A stretch of 64,000 nt of DNA from Luteococcus sp038433155 (lineage in GTDB: Bacteria > Actinomycetota > Actinomycetes > Propionibacteriales > Propionibacteriaceae). A program made the position numbers and the translations under genes. Position 1 is the first letter of the stretch. The number at the start of each line of letters is the position of its first letter. Location: positions 1 through 64,000 of the forward strand of contig NZ_JBCDMW010000004.1 of assembly GCF_038433155.1 (NCBI RefSeq). The letters run 5' to 3'. Below are positions 8,952-17,006 of this stretch, piece after piece. Under the pieces are notes generated by a model, which was given only the letters and a program-made list of their open reading frames with translations, was not told the DNA's origin and searched no databases.

Positions 8952-9590
8952 GTGAGCGGAACCGACCAGCACGAGCCCAGCCCGAAGGGTGATCGGCGTC
9001 GCGCCCAGATCATCGAGACGGCCATCCAGCTCTTCGGCGAGGTGGGTTACCGCGGGACCTCCCTGCGGGACATCGCGGCCAAGGTGGGGATCACCCACCC
9101 CGGGCTGCTGTACCACTTCCACTCCAAGGAGGAACTGCTGCTGGAGGTGCTCGCCCGGCGCGACGAGGACGACGGCGCCCGTTTTCACACCAAGGATGCC
9201 GACTCCACCCCGGTGGAGAAGCTGCGGGCGATGGTGAACATCGTCGAGCACAATTCCCAGCGGCACGGCATCGTCGAACTGTTCAGCACGCTGTCCGCCG
9301 AGGCGACCGACCCGGGTCACCCGGCGCACACCTACTTCACGCTGCGCTACGAGATGCTGGCGGACAGCAACACCGCCCTCTTCCAGGCGCTGGCCAACGA
9401 GGGCCTGCTGCGCCCTGAGGTCTCGCCCGCCAGTGCTGCCCGCAGCCTGATTGCGCTGATGGACGGCCTGCAGGTGCAGTGGCTCTACGACGAGCGCGGG
9501 GTGGACATGGTGGCCGACGTGAGCACCTACCTGGACGCCATCCTGGTCAAGCCGCTGGCGACGCTGGAGGCCGAGCAGGCCCAGGGCTGA
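8952..9590 (+). CDS. TetR family transcriptional regulator
   Basis: A 212-residue repressor. The N-terminal TetR DNA-binding domain is clear: RAQIIETAIQLFGEVGYRG then TSLRDIAAKVGITHPGLLYHF with the recognition helix near residues 40-58. The C-terminal ligand domain contains SARSLIALMDGLQVQWL, typical of TetR_C. GTG at 8952 is chosen because GGGAGAGAG lies 8 bases upstream and the frame before it is origin DNA. It is divergent from the ABC exporter across the DnaA-box cluster and convergent with dnaA. By position it probably represses the exporter operon and itself; the inducer is unknown. Confidence 0.92.
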   Translation: MSGTDQHEPSPKGDRRRAQIIETAIQLFGEVGYRGTSLRDIAAKVGITHPGLLYHFHSKEELLLEVLARRDEDDGARFHTKDADSTPVEKLRAMVNIVEHNSQRHGIVELFSTLSAEATDPGHPAHTYFTLRYEMLADSNTALFQALANEGLLRPEVSPASAARSLIALMDGLQVQWLYDERGVDMVADVSTYLDAILVKPLATLEAEQAQG

Positions 9591-9618
9591 GCCGTCCCTC
9601 CTGTCAGGACAAGCCAAG

Positions 9619-9707
9619 GCCTCGACAAGCCTGGGCCTCGACAGGCTCGGCCACCGTGGTGACGTGGGGCCTGACCAGCCACGGTCCCCGAGCGCGTCGA
9701 GGGGTGG
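9619..9707. repeat. dispersed CTCGACAGGCTCGG repeat, inverted pair
   Basis: Between the convergent tetR and dnaA genes, CCTCGACAAGCCTGGG and CCTCGACAGGCTCGGCCACCGTGG are followed by the inverted form CCACGGTCCCCGAGCGCGTCGAGG. The same family recurs at 16164-17130, 26423, 27645, 30894 and inside three genes. An inverted pair would fold into a hairpin. Confidence 0.75.
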
Positions 9708-9713
9708 TCCCAG

Positions 9714-9757
9714 CTCACGGGCAGTGAGCGTAGGCGAAGCCGAAGCGACCCCGTGAG
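9714..9757 (-). terminator. hairpin at the end of dnaA
   Basis: CTCACGGG (9714-9721) pairs with CCCGTGAG (9750-9757), with inner bases able to extend the fold around a GCTTCGGCTTCGCC-like segment. It abuts the dnaA stop codon and lies between two convergent genes, so it probably ends dnaA transcription. Confidence 0.5.
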
Positions 9758-11209
9758 TTACTGACCCTGCTGCTTGATCCGGTTGGTGAGCTCGGTCACC
9801 TGGTTGAAGACGCTGCGACGCTCCCGGAGCAGTTCGCGGATCTTGCGGTCCGCGTGCATCACCGTCGTGTGATCCTTGCCACCGAAGAGCTGGCCGATCT
9901 TGGGCAGGCTCATGTCGGTCAGTTCCCGGCAGAGGTACATCGCGATCTGGCGGGCGGTGACCAGGACGTGGGTCCGGGAGGCGCCGGTGAGCTCCTCCAT
10001 GGTGATGCCGAAGTAGGCGGCCGTCTCGTTCATGATCAGCTGCGGCGTGACCTCGGCCTCGGTCCCCTCCGGGATCAGGTCCTTGAGCACGATCTGCGCC
10101 AGCTCCAGGTCGACCTCCTGGCGCTGCAGGCTGGCGAAGGCGGTGACCCGGATCAGGGCACCCTCCAGCTCGCGGATGTTGGTCTGGATGCGCGACGCGA
10201 TGAACTCCAGCACCTCCGGCCCGGCGGTCAGGTTCTGGGTGGCCGCCATCCGCTTCAGGATGGCGATCCTGGTCTCCAGGTCCGGCGGCTGGATGTCGGT
10301 GATCAGGCCCCACTCGAAGCGGCTGCGCAGCCGGGGTTCGAGGGCCTCCAACAACTTGGGCGGCCGGTCGGAGGTCATCACGATCTGCTTCTGCGCATTG
10401 TGCAGCGTGTTGAAGGTGTGGAAGAACTCCTCCTGCGTCTGGATCTTGGACTCCAGGAACTGGATGTCGTCGATCAGCAGGACGTCGACGTCGCGATAGG
10501 TGCGGCGGAACTGCGCGGTGCGGTTGTCGCTGATGGCGTTGATGAAGTCATTGGTCAGCTCCTCGGTGCTGACGTACTTCACCCGGACCCGGTCGTAGTA
10601 GTTGTGCACATAGTGACCGATGGCGTGCAGCAGGTGGGTCTTGCCCAGCCCGGACTCGCCGTAGATCATCAGCGGGTTGTAGCTCTTGCCCGGGGCCTCC
10701 GCGACGGCGGCGGCCGCGGCGTGGGCGAATCGGTTGGAGGAGCCGATCACGAAGGTTTCGAAGGTGTACTTCGGGTTCAACCGGTCCAGATCGGCCGAGG
10801 GGCTGGCCGTGGCGGGGGCGGCGCCGGGCCGGGGACGTTCCTGGTCCGGCTTGGGGATGAACTGGGCCGGCTCCGGATCCAGCTCCTCGGGATCCTCGTC
10901 GCGCTCCGGCACCTCCAGGCTCAGCTCCAGGTCGGGTTCGACGGTGATGGCCAGCCGCATCTGCCGGTGGAAGAAGTCGGACAGCGCTTCCTCGATCTGC
11001 ACCCGCATCCGGGTCTCGATCCGTTCCCGGGTGAACTCATTGGGCACCGCGATCATCACGGTGGACTCGTGCATGGTCAGCGGGCGGGTGTTCTTCAGCC
11101 AGGCCTTGTTGGGGCCCTGGGCGCTGGTCTGGATGTGCTTCCACGCCTTGGTCAGCTGGGCGGCAGGGTCCACGGGCGCCCTGTGCTCTGCCGGATTGCT
11201 CACTGACAC
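9758..11209 (-). CDS. dnaA: chromosomal replication initiator DnaA
   Basis: Initiator ATPase that binds DnaA boxes and opens the origin. The 483-residue protein has domain I (QLTKAWKHI..., residues 18-95), an acidic/proline linker domain II (about 100-142), domain III with Walker A GESGLGKT (184-191) and Walker B LLIDDIQF (244-251), and a C-terminal domain IV with the DnaA-box-reading motif GGKDHTTVMHADRKI. GTG at 11209 is chosen: GGTGGAG lies 8 bases before it, whereas it is only 2 bases before the in-frame ATG at 11215. The upstream region carries DnaA boxes that should autoregulate it. It is divergent from rpmH, the standard arrangement. Confidence 0.97.
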   Translation of the reverse strand: MSVSNPAEHRAPVDPAAQLTKAWKHIQTSAQGPNKAWLKNTRPLTMHESTVMIAVPNEFTRERIETRMRVQIEEALSDFFHRQMRLAITVEPDLELSLEVPERDEDPEELDPEPAQFIPKPDQERPRPGAAPATASPSADLDRLNPKYTFETFVIGSSNRFAHAAAAAVAEAPGKSYNPLMIYGESGLGKTHLLHAIGHYVHNYYDRVRVKYVSTEELTNDFINAISDNRTAQFRRTYRDVDVLLIDDIQFLESKIQTQEEFFHTFNTLHNAQKQIVMTSDRPPKLLEALEPRLRSRFEWGLITDIQPPDLETRIAILKRMAATQNLTAGPEVLEFIASRIQTNIRELEGALIRVTAFASLQRQEVDLELAQIVLKDLIPEGTEAEVTPQLIMNETAAYFGITMEELTGASRTHVLVTARQIAMYLCRELTDMSLPKIGQLFGGKDHTTVMHADRKIRELLRERRSVFNQVTELTNRIKQQGQ

Positions 11210-11297
11210 ACCCATCACTCCACCGCGGCGATCGGGCAGTGCGTCCTCGTGGCGGGTACGAGGTGCCCGTGATTCCCCTGCAGGGAATGCTGTCTTG

Positions 11298-11324
11298 ACC
11301 AACTGCTGCGCTTACCAACTGCTG
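11298..11324. repeat. 11 bp direct repeats in the dnaA leader
   Basis: ACCAACTGCTG occurs at 11298-11308 and 11314-11324, a spacing of 16 bp, immediately beside the DnaA boxes upstream of dnaA. The role is unknown; it could be an iteron-like or regulatory site. Confidence 0.45.
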
Positions 11325-11333
11325 TGCTGACAA

Positions 11334-11412
11334 GTATCCACATAGTTTTCCACAGGCTGTGGGCGGGGGTCCCCCGTCGACACTCCCAGACGCGTCCCGG
11401 GCCTGTGGACAA
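11334..11412. promoter_or_regulatory. DnaA-box cluster upstream of dnaA
   Basis: GTATCCACA (11334-11342), TTTTCCACA (11346-11354) and the perfect reverse box TGTGGACAA (11404-11412, i.e. TTGTCCACA) lie in the 485 bp dnaA-rpmH interval. They are well placed for DnaA autoregulation and may form the second arm of a bipartite origin with the cluster at 8541-8830. The rest of the interval holds promoters of dnaA and rpmH. Confidence 0.75.
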
Positions 11413-11556
11413 CTCAATGGCTCAGACCGTAGACGATACTTCCGGGCCGACGAAGTGGGCAAGCTGGGCCCTGGGATTTGTTTGGGTGCCGACGGCGTGT
11501 CGGCTGGACTACATGGTTGTAGTTCTCCCGTCGCTGGCCGGGCTGGGCAGGCCGGT

Positions 11557-11586
11557 TTGCCCCGCGGGTGTCAAAACCCGTATCGT
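11557..11586 (+). promoter_or_regulatory. possible rpmH promoter
   Basis: TTGCCC and TATCGT are separated by 18 bp and lie about 110 bp before the rpmH start. They resemble -35 and -10 boxes of housekeeping promoters; other candidates exist in the same interval. Confidence 0.35.
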
Positions 11587-11694
11587 TGACCAGTCGCTGG
11601 CAGTCGGCGACGCACTTCCCCGTGCCGGAATGGACCCCGCAAGGTGTCTGTCCGTTCCGGGTTCCGCCTTCGAAGACAAAAGGGAGTAATCCCC

Positions 11695-11832
11695 GTGAGC
11701 AAGCGTACTTTCCAGCCCAGCAACCGTCGCCGCAGCCGCACCCATGGCTTCCGCGCCCGGATGAGCACCCGCGCCGGTCGCGCCATCCTGGCGGCTCGTC
11801 GCCGCAAGGGTCGCGCCGAGCTGTCTGCCTGA
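11695..11832 (+). CDS. rpmH: 50S ribosomal protein L34
   Basis: A 45-residue, very basic ribosomal protein starting MSKRTFQPSNRRRSRTHGFR and ending RGRAELSA-type sequence, the invariant L34 pattern. It starts at the GTG at 11695, preceded by GGGAG at proper spacing; the frame continues upstream without family similarity. First gene of the rpmH-rnpA-yidD-yidC-jag cluster, divergent from dnaA as in most bacteria. Confidence 0.97.
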   Translation: MSKRTFQPSNRRRSRTHGFRARMSTRAGRAILAARRRKGRAELSA

Positions 11833-11841
11833 CGAGTTCGG

Positions 11842-12237
11842 GTGCTCCCCGCCCAGACCCGGATGCGTCATGCATCCGAATTCCGCCAGACCATGCGTGG
11901 CGGGGTCCGGGCGGCGAGACCCACTCTCGTCGTGCACGCACACCGCACCAACAGCCCCCCTTCCCGGGTGGGCTTTGTTGTGTCCAAGGCCGTAGGCAAT
12001 GCCGTCACCCGCAACCGGGTGAAGCGTCGCCTACGGCATCTTGTGCTTCCCCTGCTGGCCACCTCGCCCGACGTGCGGGTGGTGGTCCGGGCCCTGCCCG
12101 CCGCCGCCACCAGCCCCGATCGGCTGGCCGAGGACCTGGCCCAGGCCTGGGCCAAGTGTCTGGCCCGCTTGGGCGTGGAGCCCGGCGTCGCCACGGGGGA
12201 CAATGGCAAGGACGCCAACCCGGAGGGCATGCCGTGA
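11842..12237 (+). CDS. rnpA: ribonuclease P protein component
   Basis: Basic protein subunit of RNase P, which matures the 5' end of tRNAs together with the RNA subunit. The 131-residue product has the RNR motif KAVGNAVTRNRVKRRLR (49-65) and the leading LPAQTRMRHASEFRQTMRGG segment typical of the family. It starts with GTG at 11842, nine bases after the rpmH stop, so translation may be coupled. The last 25 residues are low in conservation. It overlaps yidD by GTGA. Confidence 0.95.
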   Translation: MLPAQTRMRHASEFRQTMRGGVRAARPTLVVHAHRTNSPPSRVGFVVSKAVGNAVTRNRVKRRLRHLVLPLLATSPDVRVVVRALPAAATSPDRLAEDLAQAWAKCLARLGVEPGVATGDNGKDANPEGMP

Positions 12238-12566
12238 AGTACCCGCTGATCGCCTTCGTGCGGCTCTGGCGTGCCCTGATCTCCCCCCTGTACGGCAATG
12301 TCTGCAAGTACCACCCCTCCTGCTCGGCCTATGGCCTGCGCGCCCTGCAGACCCGCGGGGCCCTGATGGGGAGTCTGCTGACCGTCTGGCGGATCCTGCG
12401 TTGCAATCCGTGGTCCCCCGGTGGTTATGACCCGGTACCCGGAACCCCCGAGCATGCGGCCTGGCTGGCCGAACAGGCCGCCGACGCACCCAAGATCTCC
12501 TCCGTCGTCGTCCCGGCTCATTGCGCGGCGACGGATCCTTCCCACAACACCCGAGGTGAAATCTGA
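12234..12566 (+). CDS. yidD: membrane protein insertion efficiency factor YidD
   Basis: Small peripheral membrane protein that assists YidC/Sec insertion of membrane proteins. The 110-residue product shows the family hallmark: YPLIAFVRLWRALISPLYG, then KYHPSCSAYGLRALQTRG and RILRCNPWSPGGYDPVP. The start GTG at 12234 overlaps the rnpA stop (GTGA) and its own stop overlaps the yidC start (TGATG), so the three are translationally coupled. The ~35 residues after the PVP motif are an actinobacterial-style tail. Confidence 0.95.
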   Translation: MKYPLIAFVRLWRALISPLYGNVCKYHPSCSAYGLRALQTRGALMGSLLTVWRILRCNPWSPGGYDPVPGTPEHAAWLAEQAADAPKISSVVVPAHCAATDPSHNTRGEI

Positions 12567-13666
12567 TGGCTCCACTCCACGAAGTGCTGCTGTTCTTCGG
12601 GCTGAAGAGCGCGTTCATGGGCTTTGCCCACGCGGTCATGCAGCCCATCTACTGGGCCGTGTCCGGCCTGATCGTCCTGGCCCACAAGCTGTGGTCCCCA
12701 CTGTTCGGTGCGGACACCGGCCTGACCTGGGTGCTGTCCATCGTCACGCTGGTGATCGTGATCCGTACCCTGCTGATCCCGCTGTTCGTCAAGCAGATCA
12801 ACTCCGCGCGGGACATGCAGCTGATCCAGCCCAAGGTGCGCGCACTCCAGGAGAAGTACGGCAGTGATCGCGAGCGGCTTGGTCAGGAGACCATGAAGCT
12901 GTACCGGGAGGAGGGTGTCAACCCCGCCGCCTCCTGCCTGCCGGCACTGCTGCAGATGCCGATCTTCCTGGCCCTGTTCCGGGTGCTCGACGGCGCCTCG
13001 CGCGGTATCCCCCGCGGCACCTTCTTCCGGGAGAACCCGGAGCTGATGACCTCGCTGCAGCACGCCACCTTCCTCAAGGCCCAGCTGGCCGGCCGCTTCC
13101 TGCCGCTGGACCACGGCTTCGGCGCCAACCAGATCATGGCGATGACCCTGATCGTGCTGATGACCGCCGTGCTGTTCATCCAGCAGAAGGAGCTGATGGT
13201 GCGCAACATGCCACCGGAAGCCCTCGTCGGCCCGATGGCGCAGCAGCAGAAGATGATGCTCTACATGTTCCCGATCATGTACCTGTTCTCGGGTCTCTAC
13301 ATCCCGATCGGCGTGCTGGTCTACTGGATGACCACCAACCTGTGGACCCTGGCCCAGCAGTACATCCTGATCCACAACAACCCGACGCCCGGTACCCCTG
13401 CCTACATCGACTGGCAGGAGCGGATGCGGGCCAAGGGCAAGGATCCGGTCAAGATCGAGGCCGAGCGTCGGGCCAAGCGGCAGCGCAACCGCGTTCCCGC
13501 CACCGTCGCCACCCCTGCGGCCAACGAGGAGGGCGCCAAGCCCACCGTCGCGCGGCAGGGGGTCACCCGGCAGACCGTGCGCCGCACCGCCGACGGCGGC
13601 CAGCAGGTGGTGCAGCGTCAGCAGCCTGCCCGCCAGCCGCGCCAGGCCCGCAAGAAGAAGAAGTAG
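12566..13666 (+). CDS. yidC: membrane protein insertase YidC/OxaI
   Basis: Insertase for membrane proteins, alone or with SecYEG. The 366-residue protein has five predicted helices: IYWAVSGLIVLAHKLW (27-42), LTWVLSIVTLVIVIRTLLIPLF (53-74, bearing the conserved groove arginine in VIRTLLIP), PAASCLPALLQMPIFLALFRVL (119-140), IMAMTLIVLMTAVLFIQ (189-205) and the region MMLYMFPIMYLFSGLYIPIGVLVYWMTTN (about 230-259). The tail is basic and rich in Lys, Arg and Gln, ending RKKKK, suited to ribosome contact. It starts one base inside the yidD stop. Confidence 0.97.
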   Translation: MAPLHEVLLFFGLKSAFMGFAHAVMQPIYWAVSGLIVLAHKLWSPLFGADTGLTWVLSIVTLVIVIRTLLIPLFVKQINSARDMQLIQPKVRALQEKYGSDRERLGQETMKLYREEGVNPAASCLPALLQMPIFLALFRVLDGASRGIPRGTFFRENPELMTSLQHATFLKAQLAGRFLPLDHGFGANQIMAMTLIVLMTAVLFIQQKELMVRNMPPEALVGPMAQQQKMMLYMFPIMYLFSGLYIPIGVLVYWMTTNLWTLAQQYILIHNNPTPGTPAYIDWQERMRAKGKDPVKIEAERRAKRQRNRVPATVATPAANEEGAKPTVARQGVTRQTVRRTADGGQQVVQRQQPARQPRQARKKKK

Positions 13667-13747
13667 GGCCCGCCCACTCCCCTGTTTTCACGGTGCGGGC
13701 CGGCAACCCAGCCGCCGGGCGCACCACCCCATCCCTAGGAGAACACC

Positions 13748-14431
13748 ATGAGCGAACAGCTCAGCACCCCCGAGGTGCCAGCCGAGGTCACCGACGAAGC
13801 TGCCGTGGCCGAACAGGAGCAGGCCCCGGCCCGCCAGACCGCGGAAGACGTCACCGCCGAGGAGCTGGCCAAGGACGCCGAGATCCTGTCCCCCGCCTCC
13901 ACGCCGGCGTCGGAGGACGACGACGAAGACGATCAGGCCGAGGACGATGCCGACGCTGAGGACGACGAGGAGTCGGACGATCCGCTGGACGCCGAGGGCG
14001 ACATCGCCGCGGACTACCTGGAGGAGCTGCTGGACATCGCCGATCTGGATGGCGACATCGACACCTACTCCGAGGGCGGCCGGGCCCACGTCTCGATCGT
14101 GACCGACACCGAGATCCTGGTGGGCAAGAACGGCGAGGTGCTGGACGCCCTGCAGGAGCTCTCCCGGCTGGCCGTGATGACCGAGACGGGCCACCGGAGC
14201 CGGCTGATGCTGGACATCGCCGGGCACCGTGAGCGCCGCCGCAAGGAGCTGCAGGTGCTGGCGCACGACGCCATTGCCGAGGTGAAGACCTCCGGGGAGG
14301 CCGTGCGGCTGGCGCCGATGAACCCCTTCGAGCGCAAGATCGTGCACGACGCGGTGGCCGAGGCCGGGCTGGTCAGCGAGTCCGAGGGCGTGGAGCCCAA
14401 GCGACGCGTGGTGGTGCTGCCCGCCGGCTGA
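13748..14431 (+). CDS. jag: Jag/KhpB (EloR) RNA-binding protein
   Basis: RNA-binding regulator linked to cell elongation and envelope synthesis in Gram-positives. The 227-residue protein starts with a long Glu/Asp-rich disordered region (about residues 1-85, with DDDEDDQAEDDADAEDDEE), then a KH-like domain (ILVGKNGEVLDALQELSRLAV), then an R3H domain (HRERRRKELQVLAHDAIAEV ... MNPFERKIVHDAV). The acidic N-terminus replaces the Jag_N domain of firmicutes, as usual in actinobacteria. Last gene of the rpmH cluster, with a strong hairpin after it. Confidence 0.95.
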   Translation: MSEQLSTPEVPAEVTDEAAVAEQEQAPARQTAEDVTAEELAKDAEILSPASTPASEDDDEDDQAEDDADAEDDEESDDPLDAEGDIAADYLEELLDIADLDGDIDTYSEGGRAHVSIVTDTEILVGKNGEVLDALQELSRLAVMTETGHRSRLMLDIAGHRERRRKELQVLAHDAIAEVKTSGEAVRLAPMNPFERKIVHDAVAEAGLVSESEGVEPKRRVVVLPAG

Positions 14432-14468
14432 GCGGCCACCCCGAAACCAACCCACCCGGGATCATCCC

Positions 14469-14499
14469 AAGGGCCCGGCGGAGCATCCGTCGGGCCCTT
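14469..14499 (+). terminator. terminator after jag
   Basis: AAGGGCCCG (14469-14477) and CGGGCCCTT (14491-14499) form a 9 bp stem around a 13-base loop, 37 bases past the jag stop and followed by TGT. It lies between jag and the convergent GNAT pseudogene. Confidence 0.75.
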
Positions 14500-14575
14500 G
14501 TCATGCCCCAGGCACCGTGCTCCGGGCTGCCCTGCGGCAGGGCGTCGTGGGGTCCCGGCAGGGCAGGCGCGGCCG

Positions 14576-15132
14576 TCAGCGTTCGCTGGCCAGCAGGGCA
14601 TAGGCGTAGGAGTCCAGCCACTCCCCCGAACGGTGCAGGGAGTCCTGGCGGAAGGTGCCCTCGCGTCGCATCCCGATCCGTTCCATGATGCGCCAGGAGG
14701 GCTCGTTGGCGGCGAAACAGTAGGCGGTCACCCGGCGGTAGTCGGCGTCGAAGGCGATCTCCAGCAGCGCGGCGGCCAGCTCGGTGCCCAGCCCCCGGCC
14801 CTGCTGGTCGGGGGCGATCAGCCAGCCAATCTCAGCCTGGGCTCCCGCCGCGCGGATCCGCACCTCGTCCTGCGCCCACGCCGTCTCCGGCGCCACCTTG
14901 CCGAGCCCCACCATCCGGCCGACGCTGTCTTCGGCCACCACCCAGAGCGACAGCCGGTTGCCCAACGACGAAGGTAGTTCTCCCGATCCCGGGGAATGCT
15001 GGTCAGCCAGGTGCTCATCCCCGGCTGGGTTCGCCAGGTCCAGACGGCTTCGCCATCCGAGGGGGTGGCAGGTCGAATCGTCAGGCGTGCGGTGGTGCGC
15101 GGCCAGCTCAGCGCGTCGAGACCCGTCGTCAT
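14576..15132 (-). pseudogene. GNAT acetyltransferase (RimJ/RimL-like) with a -1 frameshift
   Basis: The true N-terminus is MTTGLDALSWPRTTARLTIRP..., starting at the ATG 15132 with AGGAG six bases before it, running through TLTSIPRDRENYL-type sequence. The rest (SSLGNRLSLWVVAEDSVGRMVG, then GWLIAPDQQGRGLGTELA and YCFAANEPSWRIMERIGMRR, the acetyl-CoA binding and C-terminal motifs) is in another frame. Joining both frames near 14970-14975 gives a continuous 185-residue GNAT protein, so one base appears to be missing (a short T run, CTTTCG to CTTCG, would suffice). Either a recent pseudogene or a sequencing error. Substrate unknown; related enzymes acetylate protein N-termini or small amines. Confidence 0.8.
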
Positions 15133-15190
15133 GACCTCTCCTAGTCGGCGTCCTCACAGCATGTCAGTCGACGAGGAAAGCACAACCGGT

Positions 15191-15206
15191 CGTTTCACGT
15201 GGAACT
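15191..15206. promoter_or_regulatory. parS: degenerate parS-like site
   Basis: CGTTTCACGTGGAACT matches 13 of 16 bases of the parS consensus TGTTTCACGTGAAACA. It lies in the 325 bp interval between the GNAT pseudogene and rsmG, which otherwise shows only an rsmG promoter region. Confidence 0.55.
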
Positions 15207-15457
15207 GGGCGTGACGTGGTTTCGGTTGACGGCCGGTGGTGGACCAGAAGGCCTGCCGGGGCTGGTCTGGTCCTGTCCGGATGTGGCTGTAGTGGAGGTC
15301 CCGCGCATGATGTGAAGTCAGAAGACCGCCCGTGCCGTGCGCCAGGGCGGGGCCCGGGGCCGAGGCAGACGGATGGGTCGAGCCTTCTGATGCCTGCAGG
15401 GCTGGGGCAGTAGGTGCCGCCGGTAGGCTGGGCGGGCAACCACATCGGAGGAGCGGC

Positions 15458-16072
15458 ATGGATCCCATTCGGCAGGCGCAGGCGGTCTATGGAGAAGCCT
15501 TCAAAACGATTAATCGATATGTCGACATTTTGGCGACGAAGGGTATTGACTGGGGGCTGATGGGTCCCCGGGAGAAGGACCGGTTGTGGGACCGGCACAT
15601 CCTGAATTCCGCGGCCTTGGCGGACCTCATCCCGGAAGGCAGCACAGTTGTGGACGTCGGTAGCGGCGCCGGTCTGCCCGGCATTCCGCTGGCCATCCTT
15701 CGACCCGATCTGCAGATCACCCTGCTGGAACCCCTGCTGCGTCGGTTCAACTTCTTGGGCGAGACCGTGGACGAGCTCGGGCTGGCGGAGCACGTGACGG
15801 TCCAGCGAGGACGAGCCGAGGACTGCGACCAGACCTTCGACGTGGTGACCTGCCGCGCCGTGGCCAATGTCCAGAAACTCCTGGGCTGGTGCACCCCCCT
15901 GTTCTATCCGCATGGGCGATTGGTGGCCTTGAAGGGGGATTCGGTGGACCAGGAGATCATCGACGCCTCCCGTCGGCTGGAGGCCAGTCGGCTCGAAGCC
16001 GAGGTCTTCCAGGTGAGGGCGCACCCCGAGGCCGAGGTAACCAAGGCGCTGGTGATCAAGCCAGTCCGCTGA
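15458..16072 (+). CDS. rsmG: 16S rRNA (guanine527-N7)-methyltransferase
   Basis: SAM-dependent methylation of G527 in the 530 loop of 16S rRNA. The 204-residue protein has the motif I glycine loop VDVGSGAGLPGIPLAI (about 66-81), the upstream LWDRHILNSAALADL helix conserved in GidB proteins, and LVALKG in the core. ATG 15458 follows GGAGGAG; the longer frame upstream is not supported. Usually directly before parA-parB; here a 1.5 kb repeat array lies between. Codon positions around 15500-15545 are unusually A/T-rich for this genome. Confidence 0.95.
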   Translation: MDPIRQAQAVYGEAFKTINRYVDILATKGIDWGLMGPREKDRLWDRHILNSAALADLIPEGSTVVDVGSGAGLPGIPLAILRPDLQITLLEPLLRRFNFLGETVDELGLAEHVTVQRGRAEDCDQTFDVVTCRAVANVQKLLGWCTPLFYPHGRLVALKGDSVDQEIIDASRRLEASRLEAEVFQVRAHPEAEVTKALVIKPVR

Positions 16073-16120
16073 GTGCCGCTCTGGGCCGTTGTGGTGATCG
16101 CCGGGCCGTCCACGAATTCC

Positions 16121-16136
16121 TGTTTCACGTGAAACA
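16121..16136. promoter_or_regulatory. parS: perfect parS site
   Basis: TGTTTCACGTGAAACA is identical to the 16 bp consensus parS palindrome. It lies 48 bp downstream of rsmG and marks the left edge of the repeat array. It is the expected nucleation site for ParB spreading. Confidence 0.95.
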
Positions 16137-16163
16137 CGGGGTGGGTTAGTCGAGCGGACCCAG

Positions 16164-16250
16164 CCACGGCGGCCGAGCTTGTCGAGGGTACGCAACCACG
16201 GTGGCCGTGCTTGTCGAGGGTACGCAACCACGGTGGCCGTGCTTGTCGAG
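16164..16250 (+). repeat. three tandem 32 bp repeats
   Basis: Units start at 16164, 16196 and 16228 with a period of exactly 32 bp. Each reads CCACGGYGGCCGWGCTTGTC followed by GAGGGTACGCAA, the third diverging after GAG. They belong to the dispersed CTCGACAGGCTCGG family. Confidence 0.85.
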
Positions 16251-16282
16251 CCCCCGGGCGCAGTGACCCGGGTTGGGTCGAC

Positions 16283-16377
16283 GTCGGGTCGGCAGCCTCT
16301 GGCGCTGCGTCTCGTCGACGCTCGCTCGCTCGCGTCTCCTCGCGGAACCGCGCCGCAAGGCTCCGAGCCCGACGACG
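16283..16377 (+). repeat. 93 bp repeat, copy 1
   Basis: First copy of a long element whose core is GCGCTGCGTCTCGTCGACGC, then TCGCTCGCTCGCGTCTC, CGCGGAACCGCG and GGCTCCGAGCCCGACG. The CTCCGAG and GCGGAACCGC parts can pair internally. Nearly identical to copies 2 and 3. Confidence 0.85.
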
Positions 16378-16661
16378 TCCCTTGCCAATCAAGTCCCCTG
16401 GGCTTGTAGAGGGAATCAACCAAGTCGGCGATGCTTCCGAGGGGTCTGAAGCAGTCCCCGTGCGGCCTCGGGCCTGCTAAGGGAACCCGACCACGCGATG
16501 GTCGAGGCTGTCGAGGAACTCAGCCACGTCGGCCGAGCTTGTCGAGGCCCTGGGCGTAACTCCCCGATCGGCCCGGCAGCTGCTCGGCAGCCCAGACGGA
16601 GCGGGCAAGCAAGCACGGTGCTCGAGCTTGTCGAGGGCTTCTCGTACAGGGTCGGTTCATC

Positions 16662-16756
16662 GTCGGATCGGTGGCCTCTGGCGCTGCGTCTCGTCGACGC
16701 TCGCTCGCTCGCGTCTCCTCGCGGAACCGCGTTGCGAGGCTCCGAGCCCGACGACG
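16662..16756 (+). repeat. 93 bp repeat, copy 2
   Basis: Second direct copy, differing from copy 1 by only a few bases (for example GTTGCGAGG for GCCGCAAGG). Confidence 0.85.
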
Positions 16757-16913
16757 AACCTCACCACCGGCTCCCGAACCTGTGGCAGGAACCCGACCAC
16801 GGTCCCGGAGCCCGTCGGGGGAACCCAGCCACGGTCCCCGAGCCAGCGAGCGGACTCAACCACGGTGGCCGAGCTTGTCGGGGCCTTGGGCGCAGTTGTC
16901 GGGTCGGTTCGTT

Positions 16914-17006
16914 GTCCGGGCGGTGGCCTCTTGCGCTGCGTCTCGTCGACCCTCGCTCGCTCGCGTCTCGTCGCGGAACCGCGTTGCGAGGCTCCGAGCC
17001 CGACGG
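16914..17006 (+). repeat. 93 bp repeat, copy 3
   Basis: Third direct copy, with changes such as CTCTTGCGC for CTCTGGCGC and CTCGTCGCGG for CTCCTCGCGG. Confidence 0.85.

Noticed and set aside
16164..16250. CRISPR array
   Set aside because: Three 32 bp units are head-to-tail with no unique spacers and no cas genes nearby; simple tandem repeats.
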